A stretch of DNA of 64,000 nt from Spirochaetota bacterium (GTDB lineage Bacteria; Spirochaetota; Brevinematia; DTOW01), in the NCBI GenBank assembly GCA_025061835.1, contig JANXAC010000008.1, forward strand, positions 1 through 64,000. Reading direction: 5' to 3'. Of this stretch, positions 18,246-27,110 are shown piece after piece. Position numbers and translations under genes: made by a program. Below the pieces are notes generated by a model. The model did not search any database, was not told where the DNA came from, and worked only from the letters and a program-made list of their open reading frames with translations. How positions within the stretch are numbered: the stretch's first letter is position 1; every line of letters begins with the position of its first letter.

Positions 18246-19325
18246 TTACCCAAATATTATGTTGTCAACCATAAGATTACCGTGCTTATTCGCCTTCTGA
18301 TTTTCCTTCAGTATGAAACATCCTTGTTCGCCGAAGGTTGCAGCCCCTATAAACGGAGCATCACCCAAATACAGTTTATACTCTTCTACAACTTCTTGTA
18401 TTTCATCCATTACCACACCGACACATCCTGCACAATAGACAAGAATAGACCCCTTGAGTTTAGTCTTGTATTTGTCTATACCGAGTGCTCTTTCAACGAC
18501 CTGTCTAGCCCGTTCTATGAGTGCTTTCTTATAACCTGTCATCAGAATTATCTCATCCCCTTCGTTAAACTCCGTGAACAGAGTTAGTGCCTTGTTTTCT
18601 GGTATTACCGAATGTGGATGTGATAGAAGATAGTTCTTTATACCCATAACCTCTCCAACAACTCTTCCAATAGGCTTAAGTGTCGTTGCCCCAAGAATTA
18701 CTCCTCCCTTTTCCAGATATTCCGAAATAGAACCTTTAGTCCATTCATTGTAAACAATTGCAGCAGGCTTTCCATTTATTTCGTAGATAGTCCTACCTTG
18801 TGCTTTGGTAACTTTACCCCTTTCAGCTGATGGTAGATACCCACTCAAAAATGCTCCATAAACCTTTCCAGAACTTTTAAAACCCACTATGAGAACTCCA
18901 CTTTTGGTAATCGTATTATTCAGGAAAAGGAACCACTTTCCTGATATGTCATCATCGCCAGCACTACCTCCATACACTTTAACCTTACCTCCATAGAACT
19001 CATCTATACCCTCTATGACCCTCTCTTCAAAACCAGGAGTTGCGTGCATAAGTATAACATCAGGGTTTCCAATTTTATCAGATATTTCTCTACAAGCCTC
19101 AATAGCTTCTTGCTTAGCGTTAAGTTCAGAACACTCTTTTAACACCGGTAGTGCACTTACTCCATCCTCCGGATAAGAAGCTAGAAAATGTGCTCCTCGT
19201 AAAAAACCACTTGGGGTAAACACTCCTTGGAAGGAGCTACAACCAAAAACATTGACATCAACATTGATCCCCCTTATTCTACCCATTTGTTTGGATATAT
19301 CCACCTCTACGGTTGTATATGCCAA
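18246..19325 (-). CDS. FIST-domain protein, reading frame broken near its start
   Basis: This 359-residue frame matches the FIST_N and FIST_C sensory module, thought to bind small ligands such as amino acids in signal transduction. Landmarks are VFGCSSFQG, VYGGSAGDD and YCAGC. The frame opens only with a TTG at 19325 without a ribosome site. An ideal start lies upstream: AAAGGAGG, six bases, then ATG at 19381, which reads MRYFSSDHIDAIFNAIGGPW and then shifts out of frame. One extra G in the GG at about 19323-19324 would join it to the main frame as GGPWAYTTVEVD. The gene is therefore either inactivated by a one-base loss, carries a sequencing error, or uses frameshifting. Confidence 0.75.
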   Translation of the reverse strand: MAYTTVEVDISKQMGRIRGINVDVNVFGCSSFQGVFTPSGFLRGAHFLASYPEDGVSALPVLKECSELNAKQEAIEACREISDKIGNPDVILMHATPGFEERVIEGIDEFYGGKVKVYGGSAGDDDISGKWFLFLNNTITKSGVLIVGFKSSGKVYGAFLSGYLPSAERGKVTKAQGRTIYEINGKPAAIVYNEWTKGSISEYLEKGGVILGATTLKPIGRVVGEVMGIKNYLLSHPHSVIPENKALTLFTEFNEGDEIILMTGYKKALIERARQVVERALGIDKYKTKLKGSILVYCAGCVGVVMDEIQEVVEEYKLYLGDAPFIGAATFGEQGCFILKENQKANKHGNLMVDNIIFG

Positions 19326-19381
19326 GGCCCACCTATAGCATTGAAGATCGCATCAATATGATCACTACTAAAATACCTCAT
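19307..19381 (-). other. Detached 5' end of the FIST gene
   Basis: A 24-codon frame with a perfect Shine-Dalgarno sequence and ATG at 19379-19381 ends at a TAG (19307-19309). It overlaps the FIST frame, which lies in the -1 frame. Joined, the two would give a protein of about 379 residues, nearer to the usual FIST length. Confidence 0.6.
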
Positions 19382-19453
19382 ACCAAACCTCCTTTAATAA
19401 AAATATAGTCTCATAAAGTTATAAATGTACTTCAGATACCAATACAACTTCAG

Positions 19454-19783
19454 TGGAGGATGTTCAAAAAATGTATGTAATGCTTATGAATACTTGTTGT
19501 TCTGATGAATATCTCTTTGCAAGTATGGTAAAAACACTAAAAACAAAAAATTTTCATCCCCCTCAAACATTACAAAACCTAATGCACTTATCATTACCAA
19601 AATCCCTAGCCATTTCTACATCCCTCACTTCTAACCACCTCTCTCCACTTCTCTTGAAATGACCTATCACCTCCTCAACCTTATACCTATTCCTACCGTA
19701 TTGACACCCGTAATCCCTAAAATCCCTCTCACACTTCTTCCTCAAAAAGTGTTTCACCTCTTAACGATTTTTTTGAACACCTT
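19454..19783. mobile_element. Small inverted-repeat element (MITE-like or decayed IS)
   Basis: The ends are imperfect inverted repeats: GAGGATGTTCAAAAAA on the left (19456-19471) against GAAGGTGTTCAAAAAA read inward from the right (ends near 19768-19783), 14 of 16 matching. A 6-bp CTTCAG lies directly outside each end (19448-19453 and 19784-19789) and could be the target duplication. The 330-bp body contains one short frame on the minus strand. The size, ends and flanking repeat suggest a non-autonomous transposable element or an internally deleted insertion sequence. The family is not identified. It sits between two genes that both show a one-base frame break. Confidence 0.6.
19563..19757 (-). 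CDS. 64-residue frame inside the inverted-repeat element
   Basis: It begins with GTG after a GAGGTG-like stretch, 11 bases inside the right-hand inverted repeat, and encodes a basic peptide rich in Arg, Lys and Asp (contains RNRYKVEEVIGHFKRSGERW). The pattern of a charged stretch with VE and FKR recalls the C-terminal end of DDE transposases, where a Glu of the active site lies, but it is too short for a firm match. It may be a transposase remnant with no activity of its own. Confidence 0.4.
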   Translation of the reverse strand: MKHFLRKKCERDFRDYGCQYGRNRYKVEEVIGHFKRSGERWLEVRDVEMARDFGNDKCIRFCNV

Positions 19784-19845
19784 CTTCAGATGTTGAAAAT
19801 TTTACTCCGATTCTCTACAATCAAATCTAGAATAAGAAGTTATAT

Positions 19846-20513
19846 ATGAAAGACAGACTATCTTCATCATTATATTAACCCTATTTATTGCGCTTTATGG
19901 TTATGCAGAGACTGGTATAACCATAAAACCCTACCTTGGCTACTCAACAGTTTTTATGAGTGATATTAATGAAGACATCAAACAGTTAAGTGTCCTTTTC
20001 CCAGGTACTCAAGTAGACTTGTTTGATAATGCTTTAGTTGGTGGGCTACAATTGGGTTATGATATCCTGAATGACCCATCAATAGGTAATCTAAACATTG
20101 GCATTGGGGCATACTACCTGTATGTACTACCTGGTAGCATAAAGTTTAGCTTTATTTTCTTTGGCTCTATAACTTTTGAATCAATCTACAATTCTTCATT
20201 GATACCTATACTTGGTGGTATTACCTACACTTACAATATTAATCCTATATATCTGGGTGCTAATGCAAGTGTAGGTTATGGCTTCGCATCTTTTTCAAGT
20301 GATCTTACAATCAAGACTAATGGACAGGTGATTTCTAACGCCAGTCAGTCCAACTCGGCAAGCGGTTTAGTAGCAGAAGGGAAGTTGATTATTGGGCTCA
20401 ACATCATAAAAGAGTTATCCGTGGAGCTTAATGTTGGTTACAGATACGCTCCAATAGGTAAAACAGACTTCAGTGGTATAATTGCTACCCTCGGCGCTAA
20501 CATAAGACCATAA
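19846..20513 (+). CDS. Outer-membrane beta-barrel protein with a frame break at codon 3
   Basis: The mature part (from about 19909) is a small barrel-type protein of roughly 200 residues with alternating hydrophobic strands and Gly/Tyr-rich turns. The longest frame with a normal start begins only at ATG 19956, which lacks a signal peptide. Reading upstream in the same frame gives RQTIFIIILTLFIALYGYA, a textbook signal peptide with cleavage after YGYA, but it has no start codon. An ATG at 19846 fits if one A is added to the run AAA (ATGAAAAGACAG instead of ATGAAAGACAG). The gene thus seems to have lost one base at codon 2-3, or the sequence has an error there. Confidence 0.7.
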
Positions 20514-20518
20514 CACCT

Positions 20519-20535
20519 AGGGGGTCCATCCCCCT
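20519..20535 (+). terminator. G/C hairpin after the barrel gene
   Basis: AGGGGG and CCCCCT pair perfectly around the loop TCCAT, six bases after the stop codon. No T-run follows. It resembles the hairpin at 315-334 and may mark the transcript end. Confidence 0.5.
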
Positions 20536-20600
20536 GCTCTCCAATGTAATTCATAGAACACTCATCGTTTGTCTTCTCCTTTTTCAACTCTTTGGGTTTC

Positions 20601-20620
20601 GTAATTTCTAAACTTTGATT
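20601..20620. repeat. 20-bp dispersed repeat, copy 1 (copy 2 at 42420-42439)
   Basis: The 20-mer beginning GTAATTTCTAAACTT is found identically here and at 42420-42439, both times in spacer DNA. A chance match of this length within 64 kb is unlikely even at this base composition. Its role is unknown. Confidence 0.6.
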
Positions 20621-20766
20621 CACTCTAGATATTACTATTAGGATTGGATAACTCTTACGTCTAGGTATAAACAGAAAATGAGAACTATCGTGATAGAGAC
20701 ACAAGCATGGAGATGACTACTTAGTTAGGGAAAAAACGGATTATAGGTTATTAAAACCAGACAACG

Positions 20767-20839
20767 AGCGGGAAACGGGACTCGAACCCGCGACCCTCGG
20801 CTTGGAAGGCCGATGCTCTACCAACTGAGCTATTCCCGC
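20767..20839 (-). tRNA. tRNA-Gly (TCC)
   Basis: A complete cloverleaf: acceptor stem GCGGGAA/TTCCCGC, D-arm AGCTCAGTTGGTAGAGC, anticodon loop with TCC, T-arm with GGTTCGAGTCC and discriminator T. The CCA end is not encoded. It lies 15 bases upstream of ispG on the same strand. Confidence 0.97.
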
Positions 20840-20854
20840 AAAAAGCAAATAATA

Positions 20855-21913
20855 TTATGAAGAGACATTGTTAAACTTTTCAACTTCTTCCAATAGGAAG
20901 TCTAGTATCTCTTCATTTTTGAGTCTCTTATATAATTTACCATTCTTGTAGGCAACAGAACCACTTTTGCCACACGATACTCCTATGTCAGCATCCATAG
21001 ACTCACCAGGACCATTCACAACACATCCCATTATAGCAACTTTTACCTTCTTTTTCATATTCTTCGTTTTCTCTTCAAACTTGTTGGTAAGTTCAATTAT
21101 ATTCACATCCGCCCTAGCACAGAGAGGACAAGAAACAACATCTACATAGGTTGGTTTGTATCCAAATTGCTGAAGTATCGCTATACCTATCTCAACTTCC
21201 TTAACAGAGTCTCCAGTCAGTGAGACTCTAACTGTATCACCTATTCCTTCCATAAGAAGCGTTCCAATTCCTATAGTGCTTTTGATTGTTGACTTAAACT
21301 CCGTTCCTGCTTCAGTAACTCCTAGATGTAGTGGGTAATCACACTGACTCGCGATAAGTCTATACGCTTCCACCATAGTTATCACATCATTATGTTTGAC
21401 CGATATCACAATATCATAAAAACCAAGATCCTCAAGTATTCTCACATGATGAAATGCAGAGTCAACCAGTGCTTCAGGAGTAGGCTTTGGATACTTACTT
21501 CTGTCAATTGATCCGGCATTAACTCCTATCCTTATAGGTATTCCGTTGTCTTTACAAGCTCTTACAACTTCTTCTACCTTCCACCTTTCTTTTATATTCC
21601 CAGGGTTCAGTCTAATTTTATCAGCACCGCTTTTTATAGCCTCTAGTGCTATTTTGTAGTCAAAGTGAATGTCAGCAACTATCGGAACTTTGACATGTTT
21701 CTTTATCTCCTTTATAGCCCTAGCAGATTCAATATCTGGCATCCCGAGCCTGACAATATCAACTCCAGCTTCCTCACACCTTTTAATGATATCAACGGTC
21801 TCTTTTATGTTAGTTGTCTTACTTGTCGGCATCGTCTGAACTGTAACAGGCGCATCACCTCCTATGTATTTATCTCCTACTCTAACTTTTCTACTCTTTC
21901 TTCTTTGTATCAT
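20855..21913 (-). CDS. ispG: 4-hydroxy-3-methylbut-2-enyl diphosphate synthase IspG
   Basis: [4Fe-4S] enzyme of the MEP isoprenoid pathway that converts MEcPP to HMBPP. It has 352 residues, the usual length for the bacterial form without an insert domain. Landmarks are the TIM-barrel start (APVTVQTMPTSKT, VADIHFDY, RLNPGNI) and the cluster-binding part with SCPLCARAD and MGCVVNGPGE. A TAGGAG ribosome site lies seven bases before the ATG. It is followed on the same strand by tRNA-Gly. The enzyme needs reduced ferredoxin or flavodoxin, in keeping with the ferredoxin-linked metabolism seen in the Kor genes. Confidence 0.97.
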   Translation of the reverse strand: MIQRRKSRKVRVGDKYIGGDAPVTVQTMPTSKTTNIKETVDIIKRCEEAGVDIVRLGMPDIESARAIKEIKKHVKVPIVADIHFDYKIALEAIKSGADKIRLNPGNIKERWKVEEVVRACKDNGIPIRIGVNAGSIDRSKYPKPTPEALVDSAFHHVRILEDLGFYDIVISVKHNDVITMVEAYRLIASQCDYPLHLGVTEAGTEFKSTIKSTIGIGTLLMEGIGDTVRVSLTGDSVKEVEIGIAILQQFGYKPTYVDVVSCPLCARADVNIIELTNKFEEKTKNMKKKVKVAIMGCVVNGPGESMDADIGVSCGKSGSVAYKNGKLYKRLKNEEILDFLLEEVEKFNNVSS

Positions 21914-22151
21914 ACTAAAACTCCTATTTCAAGAGTGTTAATAAATTTAGAAAAAACGATAATATTTTTCAAATTAAGGCAAATTATGAAACTCAAACTT
22001 AAATATTTTAATATCCAAAGAATCTCAAGTTGGATTTCAACTAAAACTATGCCCAAAGAACTCTAAACATATTACCTCATAATTATATTACCAGAACTTC
22101 AATGTAGATAATTTCAAAATCTTATACCTCAAGAAAATGTAAAAAAATCTC

Positions 22152-22171
22152 TCACCTAAATCTCTAGGTGA
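22152..22171 (-). terminator. 7-bp hairpin followed by a T-run on the minus strand
   Basis: TCACCTA and TAGGTGA pair around a 6-base loop. On the minus strand the hairpin is followed within four bases by seven T residues, as in an intrinsic terminator. It lies about 240 bases upstream of ispG on the same strand, so it might end a leader transcript or attenuate ispG. No minus-strand gene ends just before it. Confidence 0.35.
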
Positions 22172-22217
22172 AAGTGTGTCAATACTTCAAACCCAATCCT
22201 CCAAATCTTGACATAGG

Positions 22218-23432
22218 ATGTATTATTGCTTCATACTGATACTTATGAGAGTAATGTTATTTGCTATTGTAATGTTTCTAGTTTGCTCAATTTCCTCCGC
22301 AAAGGATGTTGTAATATTTGAGTTTTACAACAAGGAAGGCAAGAATATTCCAAGTGCATCAGTAGGTGTTCTCAAGTCAATAATGCAGTTCGCTAAGTAT
22401 TATCCCGGCGCTAATATAAAAGAATCTTCCTTTGATGTCAAAGGTAGAGATGTGAAAGAATTATCAAAAGCAGTCTCTGGATATGATAATTACATAGTTG
22501 GATATTATACTTTCAAAAACAATGTATATACTTACGAAGTTTCAATATACGACGATCAAGGTTCATCTCTGACTTCTTTTAGTGTTAGATCTGAAGATCT
22601 GTTTGATATAGCAGACGGCATAATGCAGAAGGTTTTTTCATTCTACTCAGGTAAGGCGGTAGGTTTTGCTAGGATAGCAGTTAATATCAACCTTGATGTT
22701 CAAAGCACATACACTGTCTTTCTGAACGATCAGGTATTATCCGCCGTCCAAGGAAATACCAATATATCGGTTAAGGTAGTATCAAAGACACCTTACTCTG
22801 TGATAGTAAGGAATGACGTAACTAAAGAGATAGTGTTTAACAAATCCGTAATACTTACGGACAACGAGGAAACTATTTTGAATGTTGTCAAAGAGGAACC
22901 TAAAGAAAAACAAACATCCCTACAGCCTACTACTCAAGTTCAAGATGAAGAGAAAATGAAGTCTTCGGTTTTAATGGCTATAAGGACGAGTATAGAAAGA
23001 AAGGATATATTTGATGATGAAGTCTTTAATGTTATGAAAGGAGATGCCAAAATACTTGATTACCAAACGAGAAAAAATACCTATTATAGGTATTCAATAA
23101 GTATATTTGGAATGATAGGTGCATCGGTGCTTAATATAATTCCAGGTCTAGGTAGTCTAGTAATTGAAGATATGGGAGGAGTAGCTATATCTATACTATC
23201 ACCATACGCTACACTTGCAATTTTATCTGCTCTAGATAATAGAGCAAGGGAAGAAACTATTTTAGGTCCTCTTCTAGGTCTTTTCGTGATAGCAGGTTAT
23301 ACATATAATATTGCTCGTCCGTTTATATATGCTACTTGGTGGAATGGTAGATTAGAGGAGATGTTGAACCTTAAAGAGAATGTATCGTTATCGCTTGATT
23401 TCCAAAGAGTCTCCCTTAACATAAGATTTTAG
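22218..23432 (+). CDS. Exported protein with a P13-porin-like C-terminal region
   Basis: 404 residues. A signal sequence is present; an ATG at 22245 would give the more usual form (MRVMLFAIVMFLVCSISSA). A beta-rich region (about 25-240) is followed by a charged linker with Gln/Glu and a C-terminal part (about 285-404) with several hydrophobic segments. The latter contains NIIPGLGSLVIEDMGG and later GYTYNIARPFIYATWWN. That order, PGxGS then a Gly pair and RPxxYA, resembles the Borrelia P13 channel family. The likeness is by eye and covers only the C-terminus. It is transcribed apart from its neighbours. Confidence 0.7.
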   Translation: MYYCFILILMRVMLFAIVMFLVCSISSAKDVVIFEFYNKEGKNIPSASVGVLKSIMQFAKYYPGANIKESSFDVKGRDVKELSKAVSGYDNYIVGYYTFKNNVYTYEVSIYDDQGSSLTSFSVRSEDLFDIADGIMQKVFSFYSGKAVGFARIAVNINLDVQSTYTVFLNDQVLSAVQGNTNISVKVVSKTPYSVIVRNDVTKEIVFNKSVILTDNEETILNVVKEEPKEKQTSLQPTTQVQDEEKMKSSVLMAIRTSIERKDIFDDEVFNVMKGDAKILDYQTRKNTYYRYSISIFGMIGASVLNIIPGLGSLVIEDMGGVAISILSPYATLAILSALDNRAREETILGPLLGLFVIAGYTYNIARPFIYATWWNGRLEEMLNLKENVSLSLDFQRVSLNIRF

Positions 23433-23562
23433 TTGTTTCTGGATACTAACTTGCTTTCAAATACTCAATACTTAAAGTCATTCAAATTCAAAGATTGAGA
23501 GTAAAATTTTAATCATTTTTGGTGTATCCGAAACTTAATTAAGAACTCTCTAGGAGGTAGAA

Positions 23563-24339
23563 ATGAATTTTGAGAAAGACGAGTTCAATGAATACGGTGT
23601 TAGGACAAACTTTCAACCAAATGCTTCAGGTTCTTCTAAAAGCAAGATTTCATCGGGTCCTAAGTTGTCTCTAATAGTGATTGTAACAGTGCTGTTTTCT
23701 GTATTTAACTTCGTTGTAGGCTATATGATAGGTAAATTTATGAATAGTAATACCAAAGAAGTTGAAATCACCTCTAGCAAGACACAACCAGACGATGTTC
23801 TTGGGCTTCCATCATCAAAGCAGAGTTTCTCAGAACAGAAAAACAAATTCAAAGAAGAGTTTATACCTGAAGACGAGGAGATAACAGATCTTATACCTAA
23901 AAGTTTTGAAAGTAACAAGAACACACTATTAGAAACAAAAATTGAAAAATCGGTTGAGAAGAAATCAGGAGAAAATGTAATTTCAAGGAAAAAAGAAGAA
24001 GCAACAAAGTCTGAAATGAAGACAAAGGTTCAAGAAAAAAAACAAGTTGTAAAAAATGAAACACCAAATAAAAAAGAAGTTGAAACAAAAAGTTCCCCTT
24101 CTAGGAATGTAAAATATTTCATTCAAGTATCTTCAAACGAGAGAAAGGATGTTGCGGAGAGTAATCTTAACAGATTAAAGTCTATCGGTATCAGCGGTTT
24201 TATACAAGAGGCTACGGTGGATGGTAAAAAATTATTTAGGGTTAGGGTTGGTGGCTTTGAGTCTTATGAGGAGGCAACAAAGGTCCTTGAGAAGGCTAGA
24301 AAAGTAAATCAATCAGCCTTTCTTGTAGTAAGTAAGTGA
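23563..24339 (+). CDS. SPOR-domain membrane protein
   Basis: 258 residues: a short cytoplasmic N-terminus (about 1-35), one transmembrane segment (SLIVIVTVLFSVFNFVVGYM), a long Lys/Glu/Ser-rich periplasmic linker (about 60-180) and a C-terminal SPOR domain (about 185-258, from VKYFIQVSSNERKD to FLVVSK). SPOR domains bind denuded peptidoglycan strands at division sites. The topology is that of FtsN-like or DedD-like proteins, so a role in septation or envelope maintenance is likely. A strong AGGAGG ribosome site precedes the ATG. It converges on motB with a 7-base gap. Confidence 0.9.
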   Translation: MNFEKDEFNEYGVRTNFQPNASGSSKSKISSGPKLSLIVIVTVLFSVFNFVVGYMIGKFMNSNTKEVEITSSKTQPDDVLGLPSSKQSFSEQKNKFKEEFIPEDEEITDLIPKSFESNKNTLLETKIEKSVEKKSGENVISRKKEEATKSEMKTKVQEKKQVVKNETPNKKEVETKSSPSRNVKYFIQVSSNERKDVAESNLNRLKSIGISGFIQEATVDGKKLFRVRVGGFESYEEATKVLEKARKVNQSAFLVVSK

Positions 24340-24346
24340 TCCAATT

Positions 24347-25093
24347 TTATCTGTAAGTTGGTAGTGATGTCTTTTTGACGAGTTTTATATATATATCTGT
24401 TCGCCTGTTGAACGCTCTACCTTCAGGAGTATCGTTGGGTTCAACAGGTTCAAACTCTGCTCTTCCGCTAGCGGTCATTATCTCTGGGTTTGCCCCAAAA
24501 TCAACAAGCGCCCTAACAACAGAAGATGCTCTTGCAGTAGATAGTTCCCAGTTAGAAGGATACCTTTCTTTGACTATTGGATTTACTACTGGAGATTTAT
24601 CAGTATGCCCTATAACATCAACTTTCACATCCTTAAGGGACGATATGAGTTCCGATACCTTCCTTATGGTTGGCATGACCTCTTCCTTTATGTCAGCACT
24701 ACCACTATCAAAGAAGAAATCATCTGCAAGGCTTATCTTTATACCTTCTTCTGTAGTTGTAATTTTTACTTTTCTACTCTTTATTTCAGGCTTGAATAGT
24801 TCCCTAGCTTCCTGTTGTATCCTAGACATCGCAACTCCTGTCTCTCTAGAAGGTAAGGACTCTATTGATGAACCTAACTCTGAAAACTGACCTTGAGACA
24901 AGCTCCTGCCACCTGTTAGAAAACCTATGTTTCCAGAGAAAGAAGACAGTATCATTCGTGCTTCAAGCCCTTCAATCGTTGCTTCAGACATAAAAACGAT
25001 AAAAAGTGCGAGTAGAAGGTTATTCATATCTGCGAATGTAAATATCCATAGAGGCATCTCTCTTTTATGACCAAGTTCTTTTTTCTTTGCCAT
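24347..25093 (-). CDS. motB: Flagellar motor stator protein MotB
   Basis: 248 residues from the ATG at 25093, which has a GGAGGTG site in the end of motA. A single transmembrane helix near the N-terminus (WIFTFADMNNLLLALFIVF) carries the proton-binding Asp in FADM. A periplasmic linker then leads to an OmpA-type peptidoglycan-binding domain (about 110-245) with FDSGSADI, GHTDKSP, ELSTARA and FNRRTDI. With MotA it forms the ion channel that drives the flagellum. It is the last gene of flbD-motA-motB, the usual order in spirochaetes. Confidence 0.95.
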   Translation of the reverse strand: MAKKKELGHKREMPLWIFTFADMNNLLLALFIVFMSEATIEGLEARMILSSFSGNIGFLTGGRSLSQGQFSELGSSIESLPSRETGVAMSRIQQEARELFKPEIKSRKVKITTTEEGIKISLADDFFFDSGSADIKEEVMPTIRKVSELISSLKDVKVDVIGHTDKSPVVNPIVKERYPSNWELSTARASSVVRALVDFGANPEIMTASGRAEFEPVEPNDTPEGRAFNRRTDIYIKLVKKTSLPTYR

Positions 25094-25094
25094 A

Positions 25095-25895
25095 CTATAC
25101 ACCTCCTTCTTTCTTTGATAGAACTTGTTCTCTGAGTTTTGGCGGTAGGAATGCAGTCAATTTTTCCCTTGTTAGGGTTGGGTTGTCTCCTGCCTGTATT
25201 GATAGCACACCTTCCAACATAATTGTTTTTATAAGAATATCTTTCTGGTTCTTGAGATCCAATCTTGTAGCCATAGGTAGAACTATAGCGTTTGATATGA
25301 ACACTGCGTAGAGTGTCGCTATGAATGCTATAGCAACTCCATGCGTTACTGCTGCTCTATCCTCCGCGTGGCTCAACGCTGCTATGAGTCCTACTAACGC
25401 ACCTGCCATTCCTAGTGCTGGACCATAATAGCCCCATTCATCAAAGAACTTCTTGTTAAACAGATGTCTCAATTCCATCTGTTCCATCTCAGTTATCATA
25501 ATATGCTTAACCATTTCAGGGTCTGTTCCGTCAACTATCAACTGTATAGCCTTTCTCATAAATGGTTCTTTTATATCCTGAACATCATTTTCAAGGGAAA
25601 GCAATCCTTCCCTTCTTGACTTTTCTGCAAATGTGACTAGTGTTTCTATCAACTCTGCGTAGTCAGTATCCTCAGTGGAGAATAGAACTCTAAATATGTT
25701 AGGCAGGTTCCTAACATACTCAAACGGAACGGAAACTATCGCAGCACCGAACGGAGAAACAACCGATATCAAGAAAGCTGCCAAATCCAAATACGTGTAT
25801 AGAGGCACTCCATGTAAAAGCACTGCAACTATCATTGAAACTATGGATATAGCCAAACCTATCACTATATAAAGGTCAAATCTTCTCTCACCCAT
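25095..25895 (-). CDS. motA: Flagellar motor stator protein MotA
   Basis: 266 residues. The ATG at 25895 is chosen because GGAGG stands five bases before it; a TTG four codons upstream is less likely. Four transmembrane segments lie at about 5-25, 32-52, 150-170 and 180-205. The cytoplasmic loop that meets FliG runs from about 60 to 145. The last pair of membrane helices holds the MotA signature region (GPALGMAGALVGLIAAL, THGVAIAFIATLYAVFISN). The gene overlaps flbD by eight bases and is one base from motB. Confidence 0.95.
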   Translation of the reverse strand: MGERRFDLYIVIGLAISIVSMIVAVLLHGVPLYTYLDLAAFLISVVSPFGAAIVSVPFEYVRNLPNIFRVLFSTEDTDYAELIETLVTFAEKSRREGLLSLENDVQDIKEPFMRKAIQLIVDGTDPEMVKHIMITEMEQMELRHLFNKKFFDEWGYYGPALGMAGALVGLIAALSHAEDRAAVTHGVAIAFIATLYAVFISNAIVLPMATRLDLKNQKDILIKTIMLEGVLSIQAGDNPTLTREKLTAFLPPKLREQVLSKKEGGV

Positions 25896-26097
25896 TTTTA
25901 CCTCCAATAGATGATGATATGATATTTCTAATTTTTTCTTTTATCTTGTTTTCTATCTCATACGGATCTTCCAACACTATATACATAACTTCATTCATCA
26001 TCCTGATCACAGTGTTATTCTTCTTCTCAACCATTTCAATCTGGAAGGGATTTATATTTATCTTTGAGCCATCTATCCGCGTGAGTTCTATCAACAT
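25888..26097 (-). CDS. flbD: FlbD family protein
   Basis: A 69-residue cytoplasmic protein of the FlbD family (MLIELTRIDGSKININPFQIEMVE), a small conserved protein that stands before motA in spirochaetes and other bacteria. The exact role is not established; it is taken as a motility accessory protein. The family core is the first 55 residues. Its last eight bases overlap motA and provide the motA ribosome site. Confidence 0.9.
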   Translation of the reverse strand: MLIELTRIDGSKININPFQIEMVEKKNNTVIRMMNEVMYIVLEDPYEIENKIKEKIRNIISSSIGGKNG

Positions 26098-26215
26098 ACA
26101 TTTAGTTTATTACCTTATAAATGTTTTTTTCAAGAAACTAAACTATAGTTGTTTGATCAAGGAATTCTTTCAACTTCTTATAATAAGCATATTCAATTAA
26201 GGAGACTACTCTAGG

Positions 26216-26245
26216 TTGAATAGTTGGGATTTATGTTTTTATAAT
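26216..26245 (+). promoter_or_regulatory. Promoter of rpsB
   Basis: TTGAAT (26216-26221), an 18-bp spacer and a perfect TATAAT (26240-26245). The leader of about 15 bases contains the CGGAGG ribosome site, so this is an ordinary led transcript, in contrast to the start-proximal promoters elsewhere in the window. Confidence 0.7.
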
Positions 26246-26267
26246 TTATTATGATCGGAGGAAATGT

Positions 26268-27104
26268 ATGTCAGAAATTGTTCAAGAGAGTCAAATAGAG
26301 ATACAGCCGTTTTCGTCTGAAAAGGTTAACATAAATGTTCTTCTTGAGGCAGGCGCTCACTTTGGACACCAGAAGAGTAAGTGGAACCCAAAGATGAAGA
26401 ACTATATCTTCGCCACCAAAGGTAATGTTCATATAATAAACCTCCAAAAGACCCTTGAGAAACTAAAGGAAGCATACAACTTTGCCAAAGAATCTGCCCA
26501 GAAAGGAGCAAGGTTTTTGTTTGTTGGAACTAGAAAGCAAGCACAGGATATAATAAAGCAGGAGGCATTATCTTGTGGTCAGTTTTATGTTAATAAGAAG
26601 TGGATACCCGGAACACTAACAAACTTTCCATCGGTAAGAAAAGCAATCCAAAACTTGATGAGGATAGAAAAGATGGAAGTTGATGGTTCAATAAACCAAC
26701 TACCTAAAAGTGAGATAAGCAAACTAATGAAGGTCAAGAAGAAACTTATTGACAGGTTTGAAGGAATAAGAGATATGAAAACACTACCCGATGTGCTTTA
26801 TGTTGTTGATATAACTAAAGAAGAGATAGCAGTCAATGAAGCAAGAAGACTTGGAATACCAATAATAGCAATAGTTGATACAAACGCTGATCCAACACTG
26901 GTTGACTATCCCATACCTGCTAACGACGATGCAGTGAGATCCATACAAGTGATAACGGAAGTTATAAAGAGTGCTATACTTGAAGGTGAAAACTTCGCTA
27001 TGAAGAGGGAGGTAGAGGAAAAAGAAGAAGTAGTTGAAAAAGAGTCTCTTTATGTTTCGGAGGAGATAACCGAAGAAGTTGAAAGTCTTGAGGATAGAGA
27101 ATAG
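26268..27104 (+). CDS. rpsB: 30S ribosomal protein S2
   Basis: 278 residues. The S2 core starts after a 20-residue acidic/polar extension ([24 protein letters not shown]) and shows [29 protein letters not shown] and [20 protein letters not shown] Glu/Lys-rich tail of about 35 residues follows the core. S2 binds late to the small ribosomal subunit. In most bacteria rpsB is followed by tsf (elongation factor Ts). Here the next gene, six bases on, is pgeF instead. A CGGAGG ribosome site precedes the ATG. Confidence 0.97.
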   Translation: MSEIVQESQIEIQPFSSEKVNINVLLEAGAHFGHQKSKWNPKMKNYIFATKGNVHIINLQKTLEKLKEAYNFAKESAQKGARFLFVGTRKQAQDIIKQEALSCGQFYVNKKWIPGTLTNFPSVRKAIQNLMRIEKMEVDGSINQLPKSEISKLMKVKKKLIDRFEGIRDMKTLPDVLYVVDITKEEIAVNEARRLGIPIIAIVDTNADPTLVDYPIPANDDAVRSIQVITEVIKSAILEGENFAMKREVEEKEEVVEKESLYVSEEITEEVESLEDRE

Positions 27105-27110
27105 TAGAAA

